Assembly: GCA_958298945.1 (NCBI GenBank)
Contig: OY282605.1
Location: forward strand, 7,277,811 to 7,341,810
DNA from: Atherix ibis
Lineage: Eukaryota > Arthropoda > Insecta > Diptera > Athericidae
Direction: 5' to 3'
DNA length: 64,000 nt
Shown: piece by piece, positions 44,160-54,836 of the stretch
How the letters are laid out: every line of letters begins with the position of its first letter
Numbering within the stretch: position 1 is the first letter of the stretch
Notes under the pieces: generated by a model
What the model was told of the DNA's origin: nothing
Seen by the model: the letters and a program-made list of their open reading frames with translations, nothing else
The model's database searches: none
Position numbers and translations under genes: made by a program

Positions 44160-45070
44160 CGAGGTTGTTTCAGAAAGTATCGCGAATTTTGTGTTTTTTT
44201 TTTAAAAAATTATTTATTTGTTCATGAATATCTTATTTGTTCCCTTCAAAGTGATCCCCACCAGATATTATACACTTGTGCAAACGTTTTTTCCAATCCT
44301 CGAAGCACTTCAAAAAATCATTTTTTGTGATCTTGTTCAGCTCCTCCTTCAAAGCCGTCTTTATCTCCTCAATCGTAGCGTAGTGTCGTCCTTTCATGGG
44401 GCTCTTCAGTTTCGGGAACAAGAAAAAGTCACAGGGGGCCAGATCTGGGGAATACGGTGACTGCGGCATTATTAATGTGTTGTTTTTGGCTAAAAATAGC
44501 AAAAGCCAATTTTTGTTCTTCCACAAATCCGTGCGTTTCTGGCGGATTGCTTCACGCAACTTGAGCATAACTTGCAGGTAATATTCCTTATTGACCGTTC
44601 TACCCTGTAGAAAGAACTCATGATGCACCACGCCCGTGCAATCAAAGAAAACTGTAAGCAAAACCTTCACATTCGACCGAACTTGGTGCGCTTTTTCCGG
44701 CCTTGGCTCGTGCGACAGCTTCCATTGGGATGATTGAGCTTTGGTTTCCACATCATAATCATAAACCCATGATTCGTCATCAGTTATGACCCTCTGCAGG
44801 AAATTTGGCTTGTCGCGGACATAGTCTAACAGCTCTTTAGCAATGTTAATGCAATGCTGTTTTTGGTCGAAATTGAGCAAAAATCGAACACGAGCCAAAA
44901 CACGTGCAAGCAAAGCAGCTGTCAAAAATTAACTGAACATTCAAAATGGCCGAACTTGTCGGCATAAGTGAGAGACATGAGTACCAACATAACGCCACAA
45001 AAAAAGCGAAAATCGAATATACGTGATCCGCGGAAATTCAAAATTCGCGATACTTTTTGAACAGACCTCA
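44160..45070 (-). mobile_element. M3 deleted mariner, best-preserved copy (911 bp)
   Basis: Terminal repeats CGAGGTTGTTTCAGAAAGTA at 44160 and ATACTTTTTGAACAGACCTC, then A, at 45070. TA flanks both sides (44158-44159 and 45071-45072). It is shorter than an intact mariner because the helix-turn-helix part and the second-Asp part of the gene are absent. Confidence 0.93.
44233..44925 (-). pseudogene. Deleted mariner-superfamily transposase, 230-codon open frame
   Basis: The frame is uninterrupted but incomplete. It begins RVLARVRFLLNFDQKQH, then carries VITDDESWVYDYD with the first catalytic Asp (about residue 50). VLLTVFFDCTGVVHHEFFLQ and GRTVNKEYYLQVMLKLREAI follow in the middle, then SPYSPDLAPCDFFLFPKLK with the third Asp. 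Between KNW and FLAKNNT the HHDNAPAH-type motif carrying the second Asp is missing, an in-frame deletion near 44494-44505. Upstream there is no DNA-binding domain, only about 120 bp of non-coding sequence. The full-length family is about 340 residues. It cannot be catalytic. It could in principle be translated, but that is not indicated. Confidence 0.88.
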
Positions 45071-45921
45071 TAATTTGCAAATTCAAAGAAATACGATCCA
45101 ATGACACCTTTAATTCAAAAAAACAAACCATACAGTCACTTTTCACTGTTACAATGGCTTCTTCACAGTCACTTGTGGGTTTTCAGAGCCTCAAAAAATT
45201 TAACTTATTGACCTATTCATCGTGTAAGAAATGAATTTTCTCATTCGAAAAATCAGCATCTAAACACTCTTGTATTCTGTGCAATTTTAATACATCTCTT
45301 GGTAATTTAGGAATTCATAGTGTGAAATGGCAAACTTTAAACTAAATAAACGCCATTTTAATTGTTATATATATATTTATCTTTACAAAATGCATAACCT
45401 TTTACTTCCCTATCAATTTTCTCCAAAAAGTCTTCAAATTATTTTTTTTTTTCGAATTATAAAAACTCTCACAGAAGTCTTTTATATCGTTTATTCAAAA
45501 ATGTTTTGTTTTTGTATCAAATGTTTGAGCTACACTAAGTATGATGGCATTTTGACGAAACTATCGCCATCTATTGGATTTCTTCTATACATAATTTTCA
45601 GATAAGTTGATGATGATTTGTAAGCAATTGTTATGTTTTGTTTTTCGAAAATGATTTGTTTTAAAAAGGAAATATTTTATTATTTATAGTATGGAATTGA
45701 TTTTTTATATATTGTATTATCGGTTTTTGAATAGTGAATGAAAGGGGCCTAGAGGGATTTAGATAAGTTATTAGCAATAGAGTCTAGAACTTCTGGTCGA
45801 AATCAGACAGTAAACTTGTTTACTTTATATAATAAATGTGAAAATGCATAATAATTGTAAAATAATAGCAAAAAACAATAAATATGAACTAGTTCTGAAA
45901 TCCAATTTAATGTGTCTTTAG

Positions 45922-46011
45922 TTTATTACGATAAATTCTGATTGGCTTGGGGCTATACCGAATCCCATTGGAGAATTACAAGAACACATGTACTCGTACG
46001 TGCTCGTACGG
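45922..46011 (+). CDS. Candidate host exon, 30 codons, phase 0
   Basis: TTAATGTGTCTTTAG (acceptor-like) ends at 45921 and CGGGTAAGTCG (strong donor) begins at 46012. Between them 90 bases are open in one frame only, encoding a protein-like stretch with SDWLGAIPNPIGELQEHMYS and ending SYVLVR. I do not recognise the protein. The exon is a whole number of codons, so inclusion would keep frame. It is on the same strand as the recursive splice site 2.6 kb upstream, which supports a shared host gene. The polypyrimidine tract is weak, which is the main doubt. Confidence 0.4.
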
Positions 46012-46794
46012 GTAAGTCGCTTCCCTTCATTCACAATATCGTCTCTTCGCATATTTACTGGTATTGTACCCCAACAATATTATTTATTAATTGTGTAAAT
46101 TATAAATTTACCTATATTCGCTACCAGAGTCAGTAGTTGTCTTTTTGATAGAATTTCATTATTTTCCTACAATTTACAGAATATTCCAATATTTTATGAG
46201 TCTTGCATGCTGTTGTTATATCGTACCATTAATGTTTATAATAATAGAAAGGATAATAAATTATAATAAATCTTGTTATAAAAAAATAAAATAATAATTT
46301 CAAGGGATTTGTAAAAACAAATAATAAATAATACTCAACTGAAAATATTATAACAAACATTAAAAGGTGTACGGTTTAAATGGTTAAGTACCTGTACGTG
46401 ATAGGTAAGTAGGTGGGTAGGAAGGTAGGTTAACTATAAACTATAAAAAGTTTTTAATCCATTCTTATCGAATTTCCAAATGTTGTACATTAAATTAATT
46501 TATTCTGCCTTATGACTGCAGTATATGTGCTCTTTTAATAGCTCAATTAAATATAAAAAAAAAATTAAAAAACTTTTGATAGTCTAGCTTTTTTTGAAAT
46601 AATATTAAAAATTTTTATTATTATATATAATTCAACTACATACCATATATTAAATATGAAATTTATGGAATTTTAAACCCACTTATAACCACTTAGTTTT
46701 GTAAATAAAAATTTATGTGTCATGGATGGAATTATTATTATTATTTTTTTATTTGGACTTTTTATAATATAATAAAATGTATATGCATCGATTT
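46012..46794. other. AT-rich DNA, nothing recognised
   Basis: Dense A/T runs, a GGTAAGTAGGTGGGTAGGAA stretch at 46403, and no element ends. 45321-45921 is similar. Possibly intron. Confidence 0.45.
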
Positions 46795-47755
46795 AAAGGA
46801 TTAATCCATATTTGTGCTTTGGAAATTATATTTAAATAAGGCTAATTTAAAATTTGGATTTTGATGAAATTTTTATTTCGTTATATTCCAGGGACCTTGC
46901 CATTGTGCATTAAATATTTACATTTAACAATTTAGTTACCACATGAGACTTCTTGCACAACTCGATTATTTTTAGTTAATAATTTTTTCACATTTTTCGC
47001 ATTGACTTTTTTGTAATTCCACTATTGCTTAAGAGATGTTCATTTTTAAATGCTCCAAAGTATGAAGATAGTCTGGATTTTCGGATGCTCTTAATTTTGA
47101 GGATTGTTTTTGCAACTATTGGGGTGTTCGGAAAGTAATTTCGTTTGCTGATGAAGACACAATATCAGGTGTATAAGCTTAAATCCGCTGTTATATTTTA
47201 AATGCTGCAAAGTTTGAAGATAGTCTGGATTTTGAGGATTGTTTTCGCAACTACAACATTTTACATAGCCCTCAGAAGAAAAAGACTAATTGACATCATC
47301 AAATCTAGAAACAAGGCGTACTGAGAATTTTCCGTGAAATAAGTCCAATTGTTTGACGTATTGTGTGGCATCTTGTTAAATCCACACGTGGTTCAGAATA
47401 AAATCTTCAAGTTTGGGACAAAAAAAAATCGGTTATCGTGCTCAGAATTGACAGTAACGGTCTCTACCTTTTTATTGACATAGAAATAGCGAATACTATG
47501 GCTTCTCCTTTTGAGGCATTTCAGAGCCCCATATACGATAATTTTACTAACGTATCCACCGAACGAGAAATGAGCCTCAATAATCTCCTCTGAAAGAAGG
47601 AAGCCTGAATACGGTAAAATCACCACTTTTGTAGAAAGTTTTTACGTTTTTAATACGTTTTTTTTAGCTAAACAATTTCTATATTGAATGACTTATACTT
47701 TAAACAACTGTCAAATGATAGGATTATCCTTTCCAGACCATAAAATAGATACCTC
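46795..47755 (-). mobile_element. Family A element with both ends, about 0.96 kb
   Basis: The 3' end starts near 46797 (GGATTAATCCATATTTGTGC). The 5' end has CAACTGTCAAATGATAGGAT at 47705 and finishes at CATAAAATAGATACC (about 47755). Antisense mid-block at 47450-47590. Internal deletions relative to the consensus; frames broken. It contains the mariner-end insertion described separately. Confidence 0.7.
47119..47192 (+). mobile_element. Joined ends of two different mariners
   Basis: TTGGGGTGTTCGGAAAGTAA at 47119 looks like a mariner terminal repeat of an unnamed family. CAGGTGTATAAGCTTAAATC at 47166-47185 is the Mos1-like 5' end found at 6116 and 6411. No transposase lies between. The pair is flanked by near-duplicates of about 60 bp (47055-47118 and 47199-47255, sharing GAAGATAGTCTGGATTTT). 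Confidence 0.65.
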
Positions 47756-48943
47756 GTTACTAACTAAGGATCGATCTCTAACAATTAATACTAAGGATCA
47801 CTATCTAACCTACACTTTCCAATATATTTATTTATCTTGCACATCGATAAGAAAATGTTTTCTGTTTTTATCAATTTGTGAACGTTCAAATAGAAAATTT
47901 ACCAAATCCCGAAATTTGTTCATCACAAATGAAAATCTTATCCGTGAGAATCAATTAAGTCAAAATTCACATATGCCAGAAAATAGTTTTTGGCCAACTG
48001 CCAAAAGTAGTCTTCAACTAAGAAGAAACTGTTTTTAATAGAATAAACTCGACTATTGAGTAGATGTAGACTTGGAATGGCTAAGAGGATTAATGGCTGG
48101 TGAAAGTTTAGAACATAAATCATTCACTAATTACTAAGTGGTACATACAAATTAACTGTTGGAATTGCTAATTTATCCGGAAAATTAGTTTGTATTCTTC
48201 TAATCAGAACTGTTGGGGGTGCATGCTCGAAACGAAAGTGATAAATTATTGTAATTTTCTTCTTTTCTATTTGATTTTGATTTTTAAGTTTTTATTTTCT
48301 AAACTATTTATTTTTATAATATTTAATTTGAGGAAAAAAACTTTTAGAATTTATAACATAATCAAATCCAATTGAAAGTTGAAGAACATAAGGTAAGAAT
48401 TTCGTAAATAATTTCATTCTTATAGGAGTTGTTCGCAATCCAAAATTATTTTATATAAAGAAAAATGCTTATTATTGTAGGTCAAATATTAAAATCTTTT
48501 TATAGGAGGATGTGTAGAATCAGCCTGTATTCCAAAGAAAAATTAGATTTATTCTGCATATAACAGTCTGGTCAGGTTAAAAGTTTACGCAACCAAAATC
48601 GTAACCAAAATAATCAAACTTACTAAGCTGACCCTGATAATTTTAATCTCACAGCTAGCCATATTAATGGCTGTGAGATTATATTATTAAGTGCTCATTA
48701 ATATTATAATCTCACAATCATTAATATATGCAACGGTCTTAGGATAGGATACGATACTTCCGTGTTGATATCAGACGTGTCCCATTATTAATAAGTTTAC
48801 GTTTGGTAAAAATGTTGGTTCAATTGGAAAAAGCTTTACGAGAGGATTCTGTTGAGGCTGTAGCAATAAATCTTGGTGGAAGGCAAGATCAAGTAACTTT
48901 GCGGCATCTTCGGTGTCGGAGGCATAATCTTACACTGATCATA
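47756..48943. other. Unassigned DNA with one open frame and a stem-loop
   Basis: A plus-strand frame open from 48743 into the M3 element contains KMLVQLEKALREDSVEAVAI, then NLGGRQDQVTLRHL; protein-like but unrecognised. A stem of 11 bp (AATCTCACAGC with GCTGTGAGATT) lies at 48645-48680, and AATCTCAC recurs at 48709. 47756-48640 holds no recognised element. Confidence 0.35.
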
Positions 48944-49496
48944 CGAGGTCTGTTCAAAAAGTATCGCGAATTTTGTGTTTTTTCAAATATTATTAATTTA
49001 TTCATGAATGAGCAAGAACTCATGATGCACCACGCCCCTGCAATCGAAGAAAACTGTAAGCAAAACATTCACATTCGACCGAACTTGGCGCACTTTTTTC
49101 GATCTTGGCGCATGCGGCAGCTTCCATTGGGATGATTGAGCTTTGGTTTCCATGTCATAACCATAAACCCATGATTCGTCATCAGTTATGGAGGAAATTT
49201 GGGTCGATTCCTCTGGAGGAAATTTGGGTCGTCGCGGACAAAGTCCAACAGCTCCTTAGCAATGTTAATGCGATGTTGTTTTTCTGTTTTTGTTCGAAAT
49301 TGAGCAAAAGTCGAAGACGAGCCAAAACACGTGCAAGCAAAGCAGCTGTCAAAAATTAACTGAACATTCAAAATGGCTGAACTTGTCGGCATAAGTGAGA
49401 GACATGAGTACCAACATAACGCCACAAAAAATCGAAAAGTGAATATACGTAACCCGCGGACATTCAAAATTCCCGATACTTTTTGAATAGACCTCG
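48944..49496 (-). mobile_element. M3 deleted mariner, 553-bp copy
   Basis: Ends CGAGGTCTGTTCAAAAAGTA at 48944 and GATACTTTTTGAATAGACCT, then CG, at 49496, with TA on both sides. Compared with the 911-bp copy, about 380 bp between the TCATGAAT segment and AAGAACTCATGATGCACCAC are deleted. That removes the whole C-terminal half of the transposase. A short internal repeat of GGAGGAAATTTGGGTCG lies at 49191-49231. Confidence 0.92.
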
Positions 49497-51803
49497 TATG
49501 TAGACAAGAAACTATAACTTTGAGGAAGGTAATAGGAAACTAAAATGACTGTTGGCAGGTAACAGAGTCAATTTTGTCCGTAATATGATCTCTGACTTGC
49601 CAGTCCTCACCTAGTCTTTGGAAAGCTTGGGTGCTCAGTAAGAATCATGTTTCAATGATAGCAGGAGTAATATTAGGCCTGAGATGTAGTCAGTTGAGAC
49701 GCACAAGCTGTGTTGGGAATATCTTCTTCAATTCACATACTACTTCATGGTTTTCTTTTTTGAGATACCTAGGCTAATTGCCCACATTCATACCAAGCCC
49801 GCCCTCCTACCCTCCGTCGATTATAAAATCAGGCGTGGTCTGATATTTCGGAATATTGCAGCAAGCACTTCTTGAGGTTTTAGGTAGTTATTTGGATAAC
49901 CCATGGTCATCATGACGCTTCGTCGTACGGGGCCAACACCTCAAATCAGTGCAAAATCGAAAATACTCCCCGGGCCCATGATATCGATCCAATCTCTCTT
50001 ATGAAACTGAATAACTTGTAATTACGAGCAACGGAGTACGTTGGCAAACTATACCACAGCACCTGTCCTCCTGCCTTAAAATGTTCGCCACAATCCTAAT
50101 CTCATAATTACAAATAATTAAAAAAGCAGATACGTGTCTGGATTACACAGCCATCCATCTATATACTGTTGGCCCAGACCATTATTGGGATTCTAGGCTG
50201 ATAAGAACATAACATAATATGCCACCGCAGAGGCAAAAATTTTGGGCGCACCTTTTTATATTGTAGTAGTGCCGATTTAAGATGACCGTTGCTCTATTAA
50301 GTTCGTTAAAGTTTTTGACTCGGGATTATCTAAAATAAGACCCAATATTGCTGCTTTTTCTTCAAATATAAAAATATGATTCCAAAATAACAGATTTCTT
50401 TCTCTCCTGTAGTCCGAGTGATTCTTCGAGTTGGCATGTTTTTTTCTCTTCAAAAAGTGAAAAGGTGTCGTAATGGAGAAAAAATAATAATTTTAATCAG
50501 ATCAAAATGATTTTGTTTATTAGCAGATTGAAAATAAAATAAATTTTTTTTCAAGCCAACAGGACTTAAAAAATCCACACCTTCCTTTACAACAACAACA
50601 AAAAATTACATAAAATATTACGAAAAATATTCAAATTGTAATAAATTAATACTAATAAAATTCAACGAAAATCCTAAAATATTCTACTGCATACATTATT
50701 ACGTCATGTTCAATAATTGCATTCATACGAATGCATTTAATTGAATGATAAAATTTCTGCTCAACAAAACTTACGAGGACTTTTTTTTATATACAATACG
50801 TTCATTAAAAATTTTATATCAACTTTCAAAATTTCCCATGAATTCCGAAAATTTTATGTCCATTTTATATTAAATGCAAATGCAACATTTTATTCAAAAT
50901 TTATACAAGTTGTGTTCGTATAATAAAAATTATACGATGCAACGTCCCTAAATTATCAAATAACACTGAAAATATTGATATTTTTGTTTTGGTAGTAAAA
51001 ATGCTACATTGAATTTGGTGGTAAAATAATCAACATTATCAGTAAAATATCATACAAACTTTATAGTTGGAGCAGCTCACACTACTGATGGTAGCAAACA
51101 AAGCATCGGAACTTATAGTACACGCACATAAATACAGCGGAAACGGAAACAGAAAAATATTACCAAAAAGGATAATGCTGTAAAAATGTTCATATACACT
51201 CCCGGCCAAAAGTCTGCGACCACCTTTATAACAACATATTCTGTGGAAATCTTTAGTTGAAATCTTAATTAATCGATCGACAACCTATATTATTTCTTTC
51301 CATATTTAATATATTTTTAATATTATATTAAAATATTTTATTTCTTCCTTAAGTAATTGACAAAAAAAATCGTAATTTTCATTCATGTCCCTTTTTTTGT
51401 TATCATAACAGATTCAGTCAAATTGAGATCAGTTTGTTTTGCCATTCACAATGAAAATACAATTTTTTGGTGTGCTTTATGAGCTGGTGGATAGATCCAT
51501 AATTTGACCATTGGTCAATGGAGAGTGCTATAGATACATAATTTGACTTTTCTGGTCCCTCCACCTCACCGATTCTATCTGTGCCCCGTTAGTAATATAA
51601 TCTCTCTCTGTGGTAGATGAGATCTTAAATTTAAATATTACATTGACGGAGAAAATACCATTTACAATTTGGTTAAACTTATTCCTAGTTAGTAGAAGAA
51701 GTAGGATAAACTTGATGGTAGTTTACTGTATTACCTCATGCCTTGTCTGGATCTATGTTAATTGCGACAGGACCTAATTTCATAATTAATTATATCAAAA
51801 TAG
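49497..51803. other. Unassigned DNA
   Basis: 49500-50220 has balanced composition but short broken frames; it may be an old LINE, though no motif is identifiable. 50221-51803 is AT-rich, with nothing recognised. Confidence 0.4.
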
Positions 51804-52106
51804 GGTAAATTCTTTTTTTTCTTCAAAAATTTAACTAACAATCATGCTCCTCCATTTTTTTCTATCAAATCCATCCTAACCGCATCTCCCTGTCGGAGAA
51901 AAATATTCTCCATCCTTTCCAATATTGCGTCCGTACTTATGGAGGATCGTTTCATAATTAACACAAAGTTTACCACCAACACTCCATATTACGATTGGGA
52001 AGCCTTGAGTGAAATCAGTGCTAAATATATCGATCGAACTGAGCAGTTTAAGGAAAAAAGAAAACTGACCCGCTCCTATACACGAAACTTTTCCTTTAAG
52101 AGCTAA
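51804..52106 (+). CDS. Unassigned 100-codon open frame
   Basis: The frame opens after a stop at 51801 and ends at TAA 52104-52106. The latter half, from an ATG at 51939, reads MEDRFIINTKFTTNTPYYDW, then EALSEISAKYIDRTEQFKEK, hydrophilic and protein-like. No domain is recognised. A T-rich tract (51811-51820) could serve as part of an acceptor, but no clean AG follows. Ending just before a LINE fragment, it may be part of an old mobile element or a terminal host exon. Confidence 0.25.
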   Translation, partial: GKFFFFFKNLTNNHAPPFFSIKSILTASPCRRKIFSILSNIASVLMEDRFIINTKFTTNTPYYDWEALSEISAKYIDRTEQFKEKRKLTRSYTRNFSFKS

Positions 52107-52149
52107 GTGAGTTGCAAAATACTATGCTACTATTTACGGATGCAACCGT

Positions 52150-52850
52150 AAACGACGATGTAATTGTATTACGATGTAATTGCTGTAATCCAGAGCTTGG
52201 GCGACCTTTTCTGTGAGGTGGCATACGGTATTCTTCCTCCTCTACTTTTGGTAGGCATAAATTCTGTGCAGCGTCTGGTTTTGTATGCCTGTTTGAATGT
52301 ATTTAGAACCGTATCAACCGATACGATGCAGGTTCTCATGGGAGAAATTCCATGGGACCTGGAGGTGGTGCGTGGAAGCATTCACTACTGTCTACTGTGG
52401 GGCATCCCGTTTGCTGGTTGTCCGGTTACGAATGAAGAGGTTCAGGATCCTTAGTCCACGACAGCGGCGTGTAGTGATCCTGAATAGAATGTATGAAATT
52501 CGGCAACGTCGATGGGATAAGAGTGTGAATGGCAGATAGACGCACATGTTCATTTCGGATGTGTGCTTTCTGTCTGCGTCTGGATTTGAATTTGGTCTGT
52601 TCCTTGGGTATTTACTCACGGGATATGGCAGTATGATTGGGTGGGTTTCTGTGCGGGCATGGACCGGCTGCGGAGGCTTTCATCGAGTATGGCCTGCACG
52701 GGAATTTGCGAAACCTAGGTGCATGTGGAATTGTATTGAATGGTGATAGTGTGGATATGAGTGGTGTGTTAGGCATGAGAGAACGAAATGAATGTTTTAA
52801 TATATTTGCCGTGGCATTTTTTGAGAGGAGACAGTCAACGTGGCTGTGAC
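52150..52850 (+). pseudogene. R1-like non-LTR retrotransposon, C-terminal part of ORF2
   Basis: Plus-strand frames read INSVQRLVLYACLNVFRTVS, then DTMQVLMGEIPWDLEVV (52250-52355), the block after the RT domain of R1-type elements. RMYEIRQRRWDKSVNGR follows at 52485-52535, then the FGLFLGYLLTGYGSMIGW region at 52580-52640 that precedes the C-terminal Cys-rich motif. The latter part continues in another frame (NLRNLGACGIVLNGDSVDMS) to about 52850. It is 5'-truncated, with several frame changes. A second copy lies at 9170-9640. Confidence 0.8.
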
Positions 52851-53300
52851 CGGATGAAAGACCAATGTTGATTTCGGTTGTACTTTCGGATCTTTGCGAA
52901 TCAGCGTACCTGAGCTGGCTTAGCAGTGCCTCGGGATTTACAAGATTCCTTACCGTAGCTCAATGAGCGGACTACAAACCGAAGTACTCTTAAAACAAAA
53001 ATTGGTACCACGGGGTGTGCCATGGTGTTAAAACACCTTTGCGCCTCCGGCAATAACGTGGTGGCTATGGTTAATACCTATATCGCAGGTACAGTCTCCG
53101 GATCGCTGGTAAGGGATACTGGCAATTATCTCGGGCGCTGTCACTGCTTATGACAGTAGAGGTTTCGATAGCCCTCGCTACTAACAATTGGAATAATCAG
53201 CTTGTAACTGGTTACTGACTGTAAACTTCCAGTAATGGTGGTGCGTTGATTGAGCGTAACTCAATCATTATTTGGATTTTATGTTTAATGACAGATAAGC
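52851..53300 (+). other. Probable LINE 3' untranslated region
   Basis: Relatively GC-rich, non-coding sequence continuing from the LINE ORF2 remnant (GGGGTGTGCCATGGTGTTAA, GCGCCTCCGGCAATAACGTG). Position and composition suggest the element's 3' UTR; the exact end is not visible and no poly-A tail is seen. Confidence 0.5.
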
Positions 53301-53354
53301 CACGTTAAATAACATAATACTACTATCTGCAATTAAAGTCATTCTGGGTTTAAA

Positions 53355-53500
53355 GTGCAACACCGTCCTGGATCACATTCGCTATCTTTTGTTTAAAAAT
53401 AAACATATAGGTCTGCGTTGGGTACCTCCAGGTCATGTGGGTATTTAAGGAAATGAACAGGCAGACTTGCCTTTTCGGCCCATATATTCAGAAACCAATC
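53355..53500 (+). pseudogene. LINE RNase H fragment
   Basis: Plus strand: LDHIRYLLFKNKHIGLRWVP, then PGHVGI, stop, GNEQADL. This matches the W-V-P-x-H-V-G-I-x-GNE-x-AD motif near the catalytic end of RNase H in I/jockey-type retrotransposons. It carries an inserted Gly and a stop in place of the residue before GNE. Only about 45 codons remain. Confidence 0.75.
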
Positions 53501-53549
53501 CAACGTTTTGGACACACGACTTCCTTTAAAGTTCTCTTTATAAAGTATC

Positions 53550-53760
53550 TATTCAATTCGGCTTTATTCCATCAAAATTGGAGTGCTGAGGGCCTGAGGA
53601 CCTTAAAAAATAGCACTTTGGACAAATGAGTTAAAGTTTTTCATCTCTTTGGGTCCAAAAGAAGACTGTACGTGCGGCGGAATGCTTGAGAAAAAATGCT
53701 GCCGGAAGCCATAGTACCCACCATCAAGCTGGCTCGATTATGGTTCCCCATTTTTAAATT
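53550..53760 (+). pseudogene. Tc1-type transposase fragment, first copy
   Basis: Plus-strand remnants parallel to 54236-54440: the FHQNWSAEGL segment, a broken form of the WTDESKFF region with the first catalytic Asp (here TTGGACAAATGAGTTAAAG), and CTGCCGGAAGCCATAGTACC. It is more decayed than the second copy, with frame changes in the first-Asp region. Confidence 0.65.
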
Positions 53761-54015
53761 TTTATAAGCTCACCTTTTAGGAAATTTTTTGGTTTATATG
53801 AAAATAATGTAATAATTGATAATTTTCTCTGAATCATAAATTGGATAAGAACCGATTTGGGAAATTTATTATCAATAAAACTTTATAAAATTCAATCAAT
53901 TAAAAATGGCAGATTAAGTAAAAATATTTTTGAAGAGCTTTAAAAAAAATATCTGCGAAATAACTTATGTGAAATAATCTTTCATTCAAAAAAAAAAACC
54001 AAATGCTCATTCGGA

Positions 54016-54235
54016 TTAACCATTTTCGTGGTTCGGAAATATGATCCTGTTATTTGACAGCTGTCAAACTTATATGACATTTGAGGTGGTATTTTCACCA
54101 TTTTACAGATTTGGGGTTGCCATTTATACATTATGGATCGCTTTGAGGTTGTAAAAATTTTCTACAAAAGTGATGATTTTGTTGAGGTAATTGCGTTTCG
54201 GTCTGACTTTTTGAGCAAAATTTTTTTCAGTGCTG
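54016..54235 (+). mobile_element. Family A 5' end with transposase start
   Basis: Terminal repeat AACCATTTTCGTGGTTCGGA near 54018, TTTGACAGCTGTCAAACTTA at 54053, then ATGGATCGCTTTGAGGTTGT at 54132. The last encodes MDRFEVVKIFYKSDDF, the family A N-terminus before the helix-turn-helix. The copy is broken after about 30 codons and joined to Tc1 sequence. Confidence 0.75.
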
Positions 54236-54440
54236 AAGGGTTTATTTCATCAAAATTGGACTGCTGAAGGCTTTAAAAATGCACTCTGGACGGATGAGTC
54301 AAAGTTTTTCAGCTCTTTGCGTCCAAAAGAAGACTGTACGTGCGTCGTAGTGCTGGTGAAAAAATGCTGCCGGAAGCCGTGGTACCAACCATCAAGCATG
54401 GTTTGGGGTTGCTTAGAAATATTTCGACGAAATAGAAATT
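54236..54440 (+). pseudogene. Tc1-type transposase fragment, second copy
   Basis: Plus strand: HQNWTAEGFKNALWTDESKF, with the first catalytic Asp in WTDESKF; RPKEDC follows. After a frame change come the KMLPEAVVPTIKH-type segment and SMVWGCL. This matches the first third of the DDE domain in Tc1 transposases. The second and third acidic residues are absent. It starts exactly where the family A end stops. Confidence 0.75.
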
Positions 54441-54756
54441 TGAGAATTTTTTTATATTGCATTTTTAATTTGATAATAATTAATGCATATTTTTTTTTTG
54501 GATTTAAGATCAAATTTTTATAGAGTTTAAATATTAATAAACTTGTTAATTTTAATTTTCCGAATTTTACTTAACTTTCTCCACTGAAATCGAAATGTTT
54601 GGTCGTAGAACAGCATTAAAATTGGAATTTTCAAGTATTAAAAAAAAACGAAACAAAATTAAAATATTAAAACTTTATGTGTTTATGACACTATCGCCAT
54701 GTATGTCCGGTAATACTAAAATCAGATATTCCTAATTTCATAATTGATATAATAAA

Positions 54757-54836
54757 ATGAGTTTTAAAGTTGAGTGTACTCGCAAAAGAAGGCAAAAAGC
54801 AAATTCAGAACGCTCCACAGGCAAATATCAATGTTG
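54757..54836 (+). CDS. Possible first coding exon: ATG to strong donor
   Basis: ATG at 54757 in a good context (AATAAAATGAG), with an in-frame stop four codons upstream. It is open for 26 codons (MSFKVECTRKRRQKANSERS, then TGKYQCW) up to a consensus donor TTGGTAAGTGT, GT at 54837. The encoded stretch is very basic. No promoter element is evident and the protein is unrecognised, so this is only a signal-based suggestion. Confidence 0.25.

Larger units (their letters stand above)
43870..45320 (-). mobile_element. Family A element interrupted by M3
   Basis: The 3' end starts at 43870 (GTTATCGAATTTGTGCTTGG). Antisense transposase continues to 44157, is interrupted by the M3 element at 44160-45070, and resumes with the mid-protein block at 45090-45190 (CAGTCACTTTTCACTGTTAC, AATGGCTTCTTCACAGTCAC). 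The 5' terminal repeat is not found and the copy fades at about 45320. Confidence 0.75.

Noticed and set aside
44233..44925. Intact domesticated transposase
   Set aside because: The open frame lacks the DNA-binding domain and the second catalytic motif, and the same deletion occurs in another copy; a defective mobile element explains it without a host function.
46398..46412. Donor-like GATAGGTAAGTAGG as an exon end
   Set aside because: All upstream frames close within a few codons and no acceptor is nearby.
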